Shown here: in pieces, positions 11,819 to 25,674 of the stretch
How positions within the stretch are numbered: position 1 is the first letter of the stretch
Layout of the letters: each line of letters opens with the position of its first letter
Assembly (NCBI GenBank): GCA_004794655.1
Contig: SMMW01000585.1
Span: 4,599,501-4,663,500, forward strand
Origin: Marisa cornuarietis
Lineage: Eukaryota > Mollusca > Gastropoda > Architaenioglossa > Ampullariidae
DNA length: 64,000 bases
Direction of reading: 5' to 3'
Notes under the pieces: model-generated
Seen by the model: the letters and a program-made list of their open reading frames with translations, nothing else
The model's database searches: none
What the model was told of the DNA's origin: nothing
Made by a program: the position numbers and the translations under genes

Positions 11819-14800
11819 AGTGCTTCGTGAAAATTAAGTAGTTATAGTATCATATTTTTTCTTAAAAAATTACTTTTCCTCTACATGGTCATGGTTAGCT
11901 GTAAAAAAGCGTATTGTTTGCTGATGCCTTTTCTCTTGCAAAGAATTATTCGTGTGTTTATGTATCTGCATAATGCCACGCAAAGGTGCTATTGCTTTCG
12001 TGTGTTTAGTATTTAACGAAGCTGCTAAAAGCTTTGAGAAATAAAGTGGGACAGCGTGAACTTACAGATATTGGAGCTTAGTGAGGCCCGTAAAGGCATC
12101 AGCAGGGACGTGAGAGACGTAGTTAAAGCTGACGGTCAGGTCCCGCAGTTCAGAAAGCCCTTGGAATGGACGTCCCTCCAAAGATGTGATACGGTTGTTG
12201 CCAAGGTTACTGTCACATAAAAATAAAAGGCAGGTCGCTGACGAATGGATGTTCCAATAGTAGAAAATGAAAAAAAAACTACGATCAAAACAAACGGAAC
12301 AAAACAATATAAAACGGAACAAAACAAAAAGAGCAATAAACAAAATTGAGGTGTGTCTTCGGGAAACATAAAGTCGCCATGGAAGAAACATCACCTTTAC
12401 GACCTGTACATTTGAACTGTATTAGACACACCCTGGTCTATAAAAAAAGATTTCATTCAGCAGAGCAACGACAAAGTCCTCCGTTAACCGCAGTGAGAGA
12501 GGATTCACTGCAGGATTTTCGCCCTTATTTGTACTTCTGTGCTTTTATGTTCGGTGAGCCAGGCTTTGGGCAGGGAACCGCGCTATACAAGCTCACTGAT
12601 TGTTATTATTATTATTATTATTAATAAAATGCACATGTGAACACAATGTACGATATACAAAAATGTAATGTACTGTTAACTGTAACACTTAAAATATATG
12701 CAGACACTCACAGGTTCAAAAGCATGCTACAGGTAGACAGGTCTGGAATCATCGTGATCTTATTGGAGTGAACGTCACTGAAACAACCACAGCAGCCATT
12801 ATGAAATAAAAACGATTGTATACGTAAACATTTTCTTCTTCTTCTTTCTTCTCAATTTACCCTTTCTTATTTTTGTTACCTCGCTGCTATAGATGGGAAT
12901 GGAAAAATCTCCAGTCAAAGCCTTAGCGGATTTAGAACCTACTACTTTCTTTCTAAAGTCAACCTTCCTCCCTTTAATGGTATCATCTTGTCTGTGCAAA
13001 ACTGTAAATGTATAGATCTATAAAACAAAACATAATTAATATCATAGTGTTTGAAACTATTAAAGACACTTTGAAGCTTACAAGTTTCTGAGGGAGCGGA
13101 TGTTCCGACAAAGTCCGGGTGGTATGTGCTTGATGGATGCACGATCCAGACGAATGAGTGTCAGGTTGGTTGTACCCGTCAGATCAGGAAAAAAGAACAG
13201 GTCCTGTACTTCAGACAGGGCGCTAAAACCATCATGATGCCACAAAATATTCTTAGCCTGGCATGACTTCACGTTTTTTTTAATGCAGTTAAAATGATGT
13301 TAAAGTATTTCACTACATGCAACGAAACTTTAGCGGATCATACATTTGATTCAGCGCAACATCTTTAAGAATACAAAGATAAAAAGCACAGTTATAGTAC
13401 TGCAATACTCTTACCGGACACAAATACATGAATACACACGCATGAGCAAACACAATGCACACACACACACACACACAGGTACACAGACCTATCCATACAC
13501 AAAAACACAATGTTAGCACTTTCAGCATAGGAGGCAACACTTACATTTTGTCCAGAAATGGTAAGTTGCTGAAGGCCCGGGAACCGATGCTTCTAATGGG
13601 ATTCTTGTTGAGCTGTAGAAGTGATAACTTCCGGTTATTGCGAAAAGCACCGTCAGCAATATGGGAAACCTCGTTCTCCTCAAGATTCCTGCAGAACGTT
13701 CAAAACATTTGTCCCTTTATACATATGCTTTCGCCCTTCAGTTGCTTTCAATATTCAAGAAGAAGACTAATAATAAGAAGACGACGATGAGGAGGAGGAG
13801 AAGAAGGCGGGAGGAGAAATAAATAACATTGTACACAATTGCGAACATTAGCACGAGACAGTATATTAAGCTGGAGTTAATGCATGTACTAAAAGACAAG
13901 CATGTATGAGCTCACATATTAGTTGACAAAACGCAGAGAAAAAGAGAGACCTAGAAAGGGGGAGAGATAGATATGGGAACATAGAGAACAATAAGTAGAA
14001 ATGGAAGTAGGGATGGGAACATAGAGAACGATAAGTAGAAATAGAAGTAGAGATGGGAACATAGAGAACGATAAGTAGAAATGGAAGTAGAGATGGGAAC
14101 ACAGAGAACAAAAAGTAGAAATGGAAGTAGAGATGGAAAAAAACGATAAGTAGAAATGGGAAAATAGAGACAGGAAAAGAGAGTTCTCTTTCTTTTTTTT
14201 CACATGCAGAAAATAGACACAGGGATTGTCACGAAATGCGATTTTTAAAAAAATAAATCATTTTGATAAAAGGAAACAGAAAGGTGGGCGAATGATCTGC
14301 GTGGGTGTGTGCGTGGGTGTGAGGGTCTCATGACGGCCGCTCTTTCTTTGATTTCTTCGAGATACACCACTCGTGTACACTAAAACGATCAGGACTCAGA
14401 AAGAGAGGTTTTTGCTGCCGTTTTGTGTCCTTAACCAGGAGAGAGAACAGTTTTTCTCGGTGCTGTGTTGTCTAATTATACTTAGGTGGGAAGTGCTGAC
14501 TATACTTGTTAAAAGAGTGTAAAATTATTCACGTGGAAACCTGCTGAGGTGAGTCTGTGTCTGTTTTTGTTTTTGAATATTTCTGAGTGCGTACGTTTTT
14601 AACTGAATTATTAATTTGAAAATGTGTAATTAGTAGTATAGGGAATATTGCGAGTGACTATTAGGTCTTAAGGATTGATTTTTTTTGTCCAGGTTTTTTT
14701 ATAATCTGAGCATTCTTCGTATATGGGTTCGTCGGATCTTGCTGAACTTTAAAGAAGTCAGCAACAGGGGAAAAGACTGTTGTGTCGGTGTTCTTTCATG

Positions 14801-15149
14801 TTGGAGCTCCAAACCTGACGGCGGAGGCTTCGTAGAGGACATTCAACTCAACTGTAACGAAAGACTTTCATCGGTAGAGGATGACAGGTGTTTTAATGTG
14901 TCTCAATTATATGTCTGCGGCCTAGGTTAATCGTTTATGTGTCTTAGTGTATGTCTGTGCAGTAGGTTAAAAATATTTTTTGTTGAATGATTTCCTGCCA
15001 TTATATTTATTTCTTAAATTCAGATTTTTGTCGATGATTTTTGTCTCGTCCGAAAGTAAGTGTAGAGTTGCAATTAACAAGCAGATATAAACAAACACGA
15101 ATACCTGCTTCCTCCCTCTCCCCCTCTCTTTCTTTTTGTTTCGATGTGA

Positions 15150-15193
<44 letters not shown>

Positions 15194-16582
15194 TCCTGTC
15201 GATTACGCCGATAACGAGGCTAACTCCCCAGCACTTACAGCTCCACCAAGTTTTCCAGAGAGTCAAGTGCTGGTGGTATTTGTCGTAATCTGTTCTTGTT
15301 TAACTCTCTGAAACACAAGGGTCGCGACATGAGGCGGAGATTAAACAGTTAAAACAACGAGGTCTTTAACGACTTAGTGACTTGGCTAAACAACTCAACT
15401 CATGATGATGACAAGGTAATATTATTGCAATGGTAGCATCACTATTTTGGACTTAGGAAGGATTGTGGTGACTGGTGACTAAGAAAAGAAGGGATGTACT
15501 GGAATTGGGGATGGGGTAGAGGGTTAGCAAGGTCAGAAATAGCCAGGCTGTCACACAGTCACATGCGGCCAAGCTTACAGTTCTTACAGGATTTTCAAAG
15601 ACTTGAGTCCTCTGAAAGCGTAATCCTTTATGTCTCGAATCTTGTTTTCATGAAGCAGCCTGAAAGCACAGTCAGTTACAGGGTTACTCCTGGCTGCACA
15701 TGTCACAACAACATCTTCATACCACCACACTACTTCTTTAACATCTATTCCCCAGACAGTCACACCACCACCACCACCACCGACCACCACCACCAAATTG
15801 ACAACTTGTCGCTGTGTAGGCCCGAGCCGAGAGTTAATCTCAGAGGACGTAGTAATTTAATTGCGTAGGTGAATGCCTTCAGTTTACTGCATTGACGATT
15901 TCTGGACCGTTGGGCCTGGCATTTCGCCAGTGAGGGAGGTGGGGTGTGGTGAAGGGAAGAAGACCGACTCTTCCCTTCATTCACTCACTTTACATACGGC
16001 TTTCCTATTGACATCAGCTATTTTCACTTCTTAGACAAGAAATCACCTTCAGCAGCTGACCTTTCTTTTTAAAGACTTTGAGGAATAATTAAGAAAATTA
16101 AGATAATAAACGCGATGAACACATTAAGAAAACATTCAGATCTTAAACAAATACTCACTCTTGCTAAATACGCTGCTGAGCATATGCTTAAGAGTTTGTC
16201 ATTACTTATTTGTGTATTTTAGCGGACATCTTTTGCATTTCCAGAGTAGTTAGTAAATACATCACTCAAGTACTCCCAAAGATGTACTCAGTAGGTACTC
16301 AGAAATTGTATTCAACAAGTACTGAAAAACGTTTATTTAGAAAATGCACTCGTCGAATACACTCAAACAGGCAGTCAACAAAAATTCATTATGTGTACTC
16401 AGCAAATAGAAATATTTTCTCAATAAGTACTCATAAAGATGCACCCAGTAAGTACTCACAAAACAACAAGGCTTGTCATGTTGTCGAAAGCAAAGTCAGA
16501 GACGAGGGTTATTCGGTTCAGAGCTAATGTCCTGAAACAGAGATGCATGTGAGATATTGTAATCATTAAATATTTCTTGAGA

Positions 16583-16671
<89 letters not shown>

Positions 16672-19600
16672 GTGTTAAAGCAATGGGGAAGATAGGGAGG
16701 TAGTTACTACTCACAAAGCTTCAAGGTTAATCAGGTAGGACAGGGCTTTGGTTGGCACTTCAGTCAGGTGGTTGAAGTCCAGCCACAGCTGTTTGAGGTT
16801 GTGCATATTCTTGAAAGACGTATCTGGGACTGTCTGAATTCTATTGGCGTCCAGATGCCTGCAAGCATGGTAACAGGACGTGTTACTGAGAAACATGTTG
16901 ACCTCACGATGATAGATGAGAAATTAGCAAAAGCAACAGTTGTTCGTATTCTGACGTGTTGCTATTTTGACTGAGATGACAAAACAAGTGAAAAAAGTAA
17001 AGAGGTGTGGTACATCACTTGCAGTTTGAAATTTTGGTTTACTTTGCCTTCAAATTTTATGAGAACGTCCAAAATTACCCAGAAATGATTGCAAGCAGAT
17101 GATAACTCGAAGCATAGAGTTTCCTTAGAAAGTAAACTTCGACTAGCGACGCCTCGTGATTATCTTTCTTCAGTGTCCGGGGCGACCACAGAACAGCTTG
17201 TTAAAGAAGTGTTTCTGAGCAGTAGTCTTATGTCGACTTGATCCTATTGCTTTCTTTCTGTTTGTTGAATTTTTGAGTGTCTTGTTAACGCATATAACTT
17301 ACCATCGATGCTTCTCTTTCTGACTACTTTCCATTTGAGTTCACGTCTGCTGTTATTCCCCCACACATAAAAAAAATTGTTTGGAACACAGCTGGTTGGA
17401 TTGTACCAAACTTGTCTTTTCTCTCTCAAGATTTTGGGAAATACCGTTCTTTCCTAGTTTCGTGTACATGGGAAACAAACTCACCTTAATCTGTCCCAGC
17501 CTGATTATAGAAAGAGCCATAGTAATAACTATGGATTTCTAAGGTTATCAATGATCTGGTCGCTGGTGCTGATGATGACAAAGTGTCCATCCTTGCGTTC
17601 TTAGACTTTCACGAGTATTTGCTGATCTTCTAATACTTTCAATCAGACGAGCACTCTTTTACATCCATGGTGTTGCCGTGTCCGCGCTTGCTTGCGCAGA
17701 AGTTTAAATAAGATTATGTCTGTTTATTGTTTCTTTTATTTGTAAAGTGCTGCATGCATATCTTTCGAAAAAAAACGCTACGTTCCGCCAGTCAAGGACT
17801 GTAACTACGAAGGCTACCTCGCTCATCACGCCTGTTGGGGCTTCAGTCATCGCTCGTCTACCCCTCAGTACCTCTGGTGTACTTCACTAGCCGCGATCCT
17901 ACTCAGCAATCTATTGTATATTTTTTTCTTAATTTTACACACACGCCTATATGAAAGTGGTTATGAAGTGTTGAATGTTAAAGTCTAAAGTCATATGTGT
18001 TATCCCACTACATACATACATACATTTACACTGGCGGTCCGCGACAGCCCATGTGTTATATACTTGATAAACTCTAGTAACTAGAAGACGGTACGGAGTC
18101 TGACGTACTGCGAGTATTTATCTAACATGTATGCTGGACGCTCAGGTCAAGACCTGCACTCAGTGCTTGTTATAATGAATGTCTAGTTGTGAGAGAGATT
18201 TAGGTAAGGAGACTTGGCATTTCGATGCATTTGATGATTACTGGTAACTCCAGGTAACTTCGATTCTGGGTTGTTTGTGAAGACTGAGTTATTTAGAGTG
18301 TCAGTAACGTCGATTTTACTCAGTGAGGATAAACTGTGTCACATTTTGATTTAGTATCTTTATGTTAATTGTACATCAATCCCCCCAAACCCCGACAGTG
18401 ATCATTCTGATGCATTTATCCACACTGCAGTTGGGTGAATGTGTCAAGCGTAACTTATCCATAGACAGCATGTGCTCACAGCTAGTGGGGATTGGTGCTT
18501 GTTGTCTCATGAAAATTCGTTGACCAGGCAGCCAATACACACCACCTGAGCAACCAAAGGCAATCGTTGTGCTCTTTGTTGAAATAATACGCAAGTTCAG
18601 AGACATTCACTCCTGACATTTAAATTTTCCTTCTGACGAGTAAAAAAGTGTTGGGGGGATGGTAGGTGTGGAGCTGTAGGTTTGAGAGATTGCGCAAAGG
18701 TCTGAAATAGATAATGCGTATGTAGTACATAAGATAAATCTACAAGGAAAATGTTTTAAAATGATACTAAATGTTTTCATGATTAAAATGATTTCTGCAT
18801 CTTCATCCTCAGTAATTAAAATCAATTAAAAAAACCACGTACAGTTGTTGGAGGCGTTGTAAATTCTGAAGAGCAGCTCGGGGTACAGATTGAAACTGAT
18901 TGCCTTGCAAATATCTGTTATAAAGACAGAAGACCGCAACAAGCAATAAGCAATAAGCTCAAAACTCCCCTGTTAAATATCTGTACCGAGAAGAGTACAC
19001 AAACATGACTGTATAAAGGTCATTATTCATCATTGTAAAGTAGTGAGCCTAAAAATACAAAACAAGCAGATGAGAAATCAATGAAGTAAATACAGGGAAA
19101 TACGGAGGCTTTTTGCGTTGCTAAGAGGAAAGATTGATGCATCATCAGTTGGTCTGTTTCTTTTTTCTACGGAGTCTAATGAGCTGATGGGTCTCAGAGA
19201 GACGTTAACTTTGAAACAAGACACGCACCTACAGGTCGCCAAGACTTCTTATTGTTTGTGGTGAGTGAGTGAGTGAGTGAGTGAGTGAGTGAGTGAGTGA
19301 GTGAGTGAGTGAGTGAGTGAGTAAAGTGAGTGATATTGGAGTTACATTCATAAGGAAATGCAGGTACTGTGGAACGTTTGAGTATTAAGAAGGTAGAGAT
19401 CATGTAATGGCTCACAGCAGTTTGAGAGCCACAGAGATATCACTGAGATACTAAACAGACGATACGGATGACAACACGAACTCCAGTCCCTTGATCGAAG
19501 CAGTGAGGTTATCGTGTCCTGCCTCGCTAGGTCACCGACAGGTAAATCGGTGACCTTTAAACAGGACACGCATGCGCACTACAGACAGCGGGACAGAGAC

Positions 19601-22600
19601 GAGAAGAAAGACAAACATCTGTACAGAGCTCATCCCCCCCCACCCCACAGGCACCACCTCCCTTAATGACCTCCTTAACCCGACACATTTTGTAGAATAA
19701 GTGACTTTGTTTTGCTAAATTCTTCATGAGGCGCACATGCACATTTTCATACATATTCTAGTTTACTTGTCAAATTAAGAAGTTAGCCTCAGAGCTTTGT
19801 TCAAATAAATTAACTTGCTTTGTCTCTCTAGAAAAAAGTATCAGTTTTCAGATAGCAGAGAGAGATGGGAGGCGTGTTAAATTTACACACACACACACAC
19901 ACACACACGTGTGTGTAAATTAAACATTAAATAAAAGACACACACACACACACACACGTGTGTAAATTGTACATTAAATAAAAGATTCCTGTATACATTT
20001 GGATTTATAAAGCTGCCATAAGCTTCTATTTCTCCGAGACCCTCTCTGTTTATTTTCTGTCTTTCTTTCTATCCCTCTATCTCTCTGCTTCAATTTGCTA
20101 CTGAGACAAATCCTCTGGCCTCGACACTTACAGTGTTTCCAGGTAGCTGTTGTGTCGGAAGATGTGTCTGGGGAGATCACTGAGGGCGTTGCTGGCCAGT
20201 CGTCTGTTGACAGATCATTGCGTCTTTTCTTTATTAAAACGTACAAGACTAATTACAAACCCAAAATTTAAAAAGATTATTAGAAGACTGATGATTGATG
20301 ATAATAACGAGAATGACATCAGAATGGCCTGATCACTGATGACACTAATGCGGTTACGCTGCAACATTTACAAGATATAATAAAAGACGTATACTAAAAT
20401 GTGGGAAAGATAATTTTAAAGTACATCAAAGTAGATTTACTCGTGCGTGATTAACAGAAAAAAATGTATTGGACGATGTACAACACACCACCATTGCCAC
20501 CTACCTACCTACCCACCGTTAACGTACACAAGTACTTGCAGAAAAGGAAATGAGGGTTGTTTGCCTCTAGTCGCAATTTTGCAACTGTATACTTTACTTT
20601 CAGTTTGTGTGTTTATTAAGTCATATATAATTTCTAAACAGCTCTGATCTGAAACTAATGGAAACCCCCTGGCTAGCTCTGCTTGAAGCCTAACAGCCAC
20701 CACTTTGTGATGTTGACTCAGTCTCACAGATGTCCTGCCAATATATTTCCGAATTTTTCATAAACTGTCAACGTTGCATGCTTTTGTTTTTTTCAGCTGC
20801 CTTTGATTTCAATCTGTTCATATTTCATTCTAGTTTTTATGGCAATAGTAAGATGGCTGGTTTCGGAAAGTGCTGTTTCAGCGAGCGCAGGGTCTGTTCA
20901 GTTGTTTTAGCTCAGCGTCGCATACAAGTCAAGACGAAAAAAGTGTTAGTCATGTTTTTTTCACACTCTGGTGAAAGTGGTCTGTATGAAGCGGTTACAC
21001 AGTCGGTACATCCTATATAGTCATTTGCCTCGGAGAGATTATTGACAAACAACTGGAAATCAGTCCTGATATCTCTCCTGTCATTAAAACATGTAAATAT
21101 ATTAAAGAGTATCACAATGAAAATTTACAGCAGCACAAAAGACAAGTCTCCAAAATATGTTTATTTATTGCGTTTCTGGATAAAGATATGGAATAATTTA
21201 ATTAATAATTTCATTTCAAAGTTCAAAACAAACCTTTCAATTCTACAATGAACTACACTGCTTATCAGCAGAGGGAGGAGCTTACAGAGAGGACTACAGT
21301 AAACGAGGAAAAGTAATTTTGACTTACAGATCCTGTAGTGAGGTCAAACGGGCAAACGCTTCTTCTGGAAGAACACTAATATTGTTCATGCTTAGGTCGC
21401 TGAAAACAGAAAGAAAAAGGCTTGATTAATTCCTGAAGTCTCTCAAAGCCTTAGTCTCATGCACGCCACAAATGCTTAGAGTGAAACTTTTCTTGCTAAA
21501 ATTATATGTTTTTAATTAGCAGCATGATAAAATAGCAACAAATCCTTGATCAGGCTGTGGCAGGTAGACAGATTGCCTTAATTAGCAGACAAGTCCTAAA
21601 AAGCCTCAAAGACACGACAGATACCGAAGAAAGGATTAGAAGGATTGAAAGTTAAAACATTTTACAAAAGAAAAAGTAAAAGGGAAGAAACAGAAAGATT
21701 ATTATCTCAAGATCTGAGGTTTTACGGATAATCTAGTTTTTAAAACTTTGTTCTGTTGGGCTGTACGTTCAGATCCCTAAAAGAGAAAGTCTGGTTCACG
21801 TTGGATCAATTTCTGGTATACATTTTTAACTGCTATTAAAGATACAATTTTAAAATTTTGCATAGAATTCAACATTTAACATCATTCTTGGAGATTGTAA
21901 CGTATTTCTTCCGTGTTTCTCTCACGTTTCTGATGGCGATATCAGTAACCGGGGCTTCGTCATTTAAAAGAATGTAGAAAAAAATATATTTTAATGCCAT
22001 TGCAGATAATGAAAAAGAAAGAGGAGAACGCGCCAACTGCCCGAGACACTATACATAAATAGTTATCCTCTTTTGTCCCCTGGATTTACCCGTTTCTCGG
22101 GGTTTGTTGGTAATCAGCAGACCAGTAAATCTATCTATAGTATCAATCTATAGTATCCATAGTTTCTATGGTATCAATCTATAGTATCCATAGTTTCTAT
22201 AGTATCGATCTATAGTATCCATAGTTTCTATAGTATCAATCTATAGTATCCATAGTTTCTATAGTATCGATCTATAGTATCCATAGTATCTATAGTATCA
22301 ATCCATAGTATCTATAGTATCGATCTATAGTTTCCATAGTTTCTATAGTATCGATCTATAGTATCTATAGTATCTATAGTATCAATCTATAGTATCCATA
22401 GTTTCTATAGTATCGATCTATAGTATCCATAGTTTCTATAGTATCGATCTCTAGTATCCATAGTATCTATAGTATCCATAGTATCGATCTATAGTATCCA
22501 TAGTATCTATAGTATCAATCTATAGTATCCATAGTTTCTATAGTATCGATCTATAGTGCTCAAGTCCACTTTCCTTTCGCATGGACCGCTGGATTAGAAC

Positions 22601-23005
22601 CGGACATTTTGAGGGATTGGTGCCAATCTCTCACCCACTGATAATGAGGTGGTTGTCTCGCCCAGACGACGTCCCTGTCGCCAGGCCATTTGTAATGGTC
22701 GATAAGCAAGCCGCCAGGACAATTCCGAGAGATCAAGAGATTTAGAAGTGAGTTGTGCGGTGCCTGCACATGCAGCTAAATTTCCTTTGTAGGCGGCAGT
22801 AAACTTGTCAGCTTATAGCAATTTAGTAACCTTTGGCTACCACGGTAATTCCGATTTTAATAGATTAACCTTAACATCTTGGCTACATTTGTGTTATTGT
22901 AACAGCATCTCATCTTTGTCTGCATGCGCACGTGCGTGCGTATATATATATATATGTGAGAGAGAATGAGTGGCTGAGAGAGATAAGAGGTGCGCAGTTT
23001 TGTTG

Positions 23006-23037
<32 letters not shown>

Positions 23038-25626
23038 GGTGGTGGTGGTGGTGGTGTTTTTTGTTGTTTTTTTTTTGCAAGTAGAGCGAAATGCTGGAGA
23101 CCAACAGTCTCAAGACCTTAGCCACTCATCACGAGCTAACTTCTTCCTGTCAAGATCACACGTAAAAGTGAAACTGGATACCATATTATTGCCAGTAGCT
23201 GTAAAAACATTCACTGCTTTTTGAAGCAGACCTTTCCCTCGTTCTTTCTCTGATGCCATGGCCACAAACACGCAGAGAACACAAGTTAAAACGCGTGGCA
23301 TGCGCATGGGCTTTGAACTCCGTGTACCGTGACCAACGGGTCTCTAAAGACCAGTTGGCGCACTTTGTATCTTTATGCAAGTGTAGACAACTACTAACAA
23401 TGCAAACATCTTTCGTACAATTTTAGCGTCTTACGACTAATCGTTTATAAAATAAACAGCTTATGAATTAAAACCGTGGGCATATTCGAGATTTTGAACT
23501 TTCTCTACTCAAATAATTTTTAAAGGTTTTTTTTCAGTGACTGCTTATTCAAAATAAAAAGATTCTGCAAGAAAAAAGAATCATTTTAGATTGCTAGAAT
23601 GCATTATGTTATCGGTATTTTTGAAGGCGTTCTTGAATTTAATTAAACGTGTAATTTGAAGAATAATGGAACAGGCAGCCACAATTATTCATGGCAGCAA
23701 GTAAAACTCCAAGTATATTCAATTATGTGGACAAGACACCCACTTTCTTTACAAAGAAAGTTCAGATTAAAATGAATGGCACTAGTAAGGGAAATACAAG
23801 AGAAAATTGCTGATACGGTTTAAGGAAGGGGTTTGCGGAGTGTTGGGTGGGGGAGTGAACAGATGGGTGCAGGAATTAGTAGTAATCATCGCTCGTCCGC
23901 TCAACGCTAAACGAGGCTAATTCTGCCGACCTCGAAGGTCGTTTCTTGCACTAGGGACGTAACGGTTCCTGGACATAGCGACAGGTATGTACCAGGATTT
24001 GCACAGATTTATTATGCACACGGCTCCAGAATACGATATTTTTTTCTATTTATTATGCGTTCCCCCCTTCTTTTCTTTCCCTCCAGCACACAAACCACCG
24101 CTGTTTTCCTGCTCCTATCCGTTTCTCCTTAGCGCTAGCGACATTTGAAATATCAACTTTCAAGACAGCTAGATCAGAAAGGTCTGGTCTAGTCGCAAAA
24201 CAGGAAGTCTGCTACATTCTCTCATGAATTATTTCCCTTTTGATGACTTTATTACTCTTCAGAAAAAGGTTCGTTTTGATCGTTAGGCTAATGGAACAGA
24301 GCGGAGCGCGACCCTCATACTGCGTCGCAGGAAGCCAAACAAACCTGAGAGTCGAGGGGTTCCGCCGTCCATTTTACGTCTGTCTTATCTCTTTAAAAAA
24401 ACTTTAAGCATGTGCCATGGAAAAATTAAGGACCCCCATAAAGCGACTTCAGAGATAGGTTTCACATATTGAGAACCCAGTATTCATTGGGCACATGAAT
24501 AACAAGTCTGGACAAAAACGAGTAAACTTTTCAAGGCGCCAAGTTTATTGTCAAACTAATAGTCATACTTATATAACAAAATGTTACAGCTATACGGTCA
24601 CGCCGTGTCCAATGGAGTCACGTGGTATTAGTGGGTCGACCTTGAACAAACATAACTTCTTGTCGAGCAAACCTCTTATCCCTGCCAGTTTGTTAATAAG
24701 AATGAAGTATGCTTCTATAGCCCTAATCTCAGCACACGACTGGCTCTGAGCGTTTGACATTATTTACATTAAACATTTTAAATAAACACCGCCTTCAGAG
24801 TTGTTAATAATGTTGTCTTAAATGATGTTGTACGGTTATAGTTAAGAACTACTTCAGCTGTCCTGAACTAAATGGCAATGACAAAACAGTAATATGTGAT
24901 AACAGTTGTTATTGATATTACACTTTGATGTGATCATAATCTACAGTAATTCACACCAATCTTCAATCTGCAGGACTGTCCACGTGTATCTAGCCATGCT
25001 GTGCCAACGAACGTGTGTTGATGGAAATATCTGGCATCACATTTTGTAATAAAAGCAACAATCACATCATCTGGTCAGAGACGATAAAAAGTATGTCATC
25101 TCATACGCGGAAACAGCGTATGACGCGCATGCGCTGGATTAACCTATACACCCGTCTTTTCCAGTTTACCTATACACAGCATGTTCCAAAGCTACAGTAT
25201 TGTTATTTTGTTTCTTTTCCAGGACGTAAAAATCAAAGCTATTCGACTAAAGGAAGACACAGATAAAATTATTCACGTTTATGCGATTTAGGGTAGGTTT
25301 GGAATGAATTCCATCATTTTTTGATGCATTACTTTCCTGTCATAAACTCCATCAGAGAAGCTTCGCTTATAAAATAAACAGTACAGGAGACAAAGCACCT
25401 ATAATCTTCACTTGATCATGAGCAGTGCTGGAGGGGACAATTGATGTTTTACGTCGAAGCAGCAACTAGCTTATATCATGGCAAAGGAGCTTGTCCTGTA
25501 AACAGGTGCTATGTACACTACAGAGAAACAACAGCATGCCCGATAACATCAAATAAAATAGAAGAAGTGAAACATTGATGGCGCTCTCTGCGGCTTAAGA
25601 TCCCTGGCGTGAAAAAATGTCGAAGA

Positions 25627-25674
<48 letters not shown>

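Larger units (their letters stand above)
13689..15238. other. Intron 8 of the LGR gene
   Basis: 1550 bp. It contains the 40-bp minisatellite (13973-14160) and a TC/AC run (15150-15193); the rest is anonymous. Confidence 0.88.
18915..20131. other. Intron 3 of the LGR gene
   Basis: 1217 bp. It contains the GAGT array (19259-19322) and the duplicated CA/CGTG palindromes (19879-19980). Confidence 0.88.

Noticed and set aside
17465..17500. Possible extra LGR exon with a GTGAGT donor
   Set aside because: The minus-strand sequence before the donor has no leucine-rich pattern, and exons 4 and 5 already join in phase and in family order.
22130..22557. CRISPR-like regular repeat
   Set aside because: No distinct unique spacers; units are continuous and variable, so it is a satellite in a eukaryotic intron.
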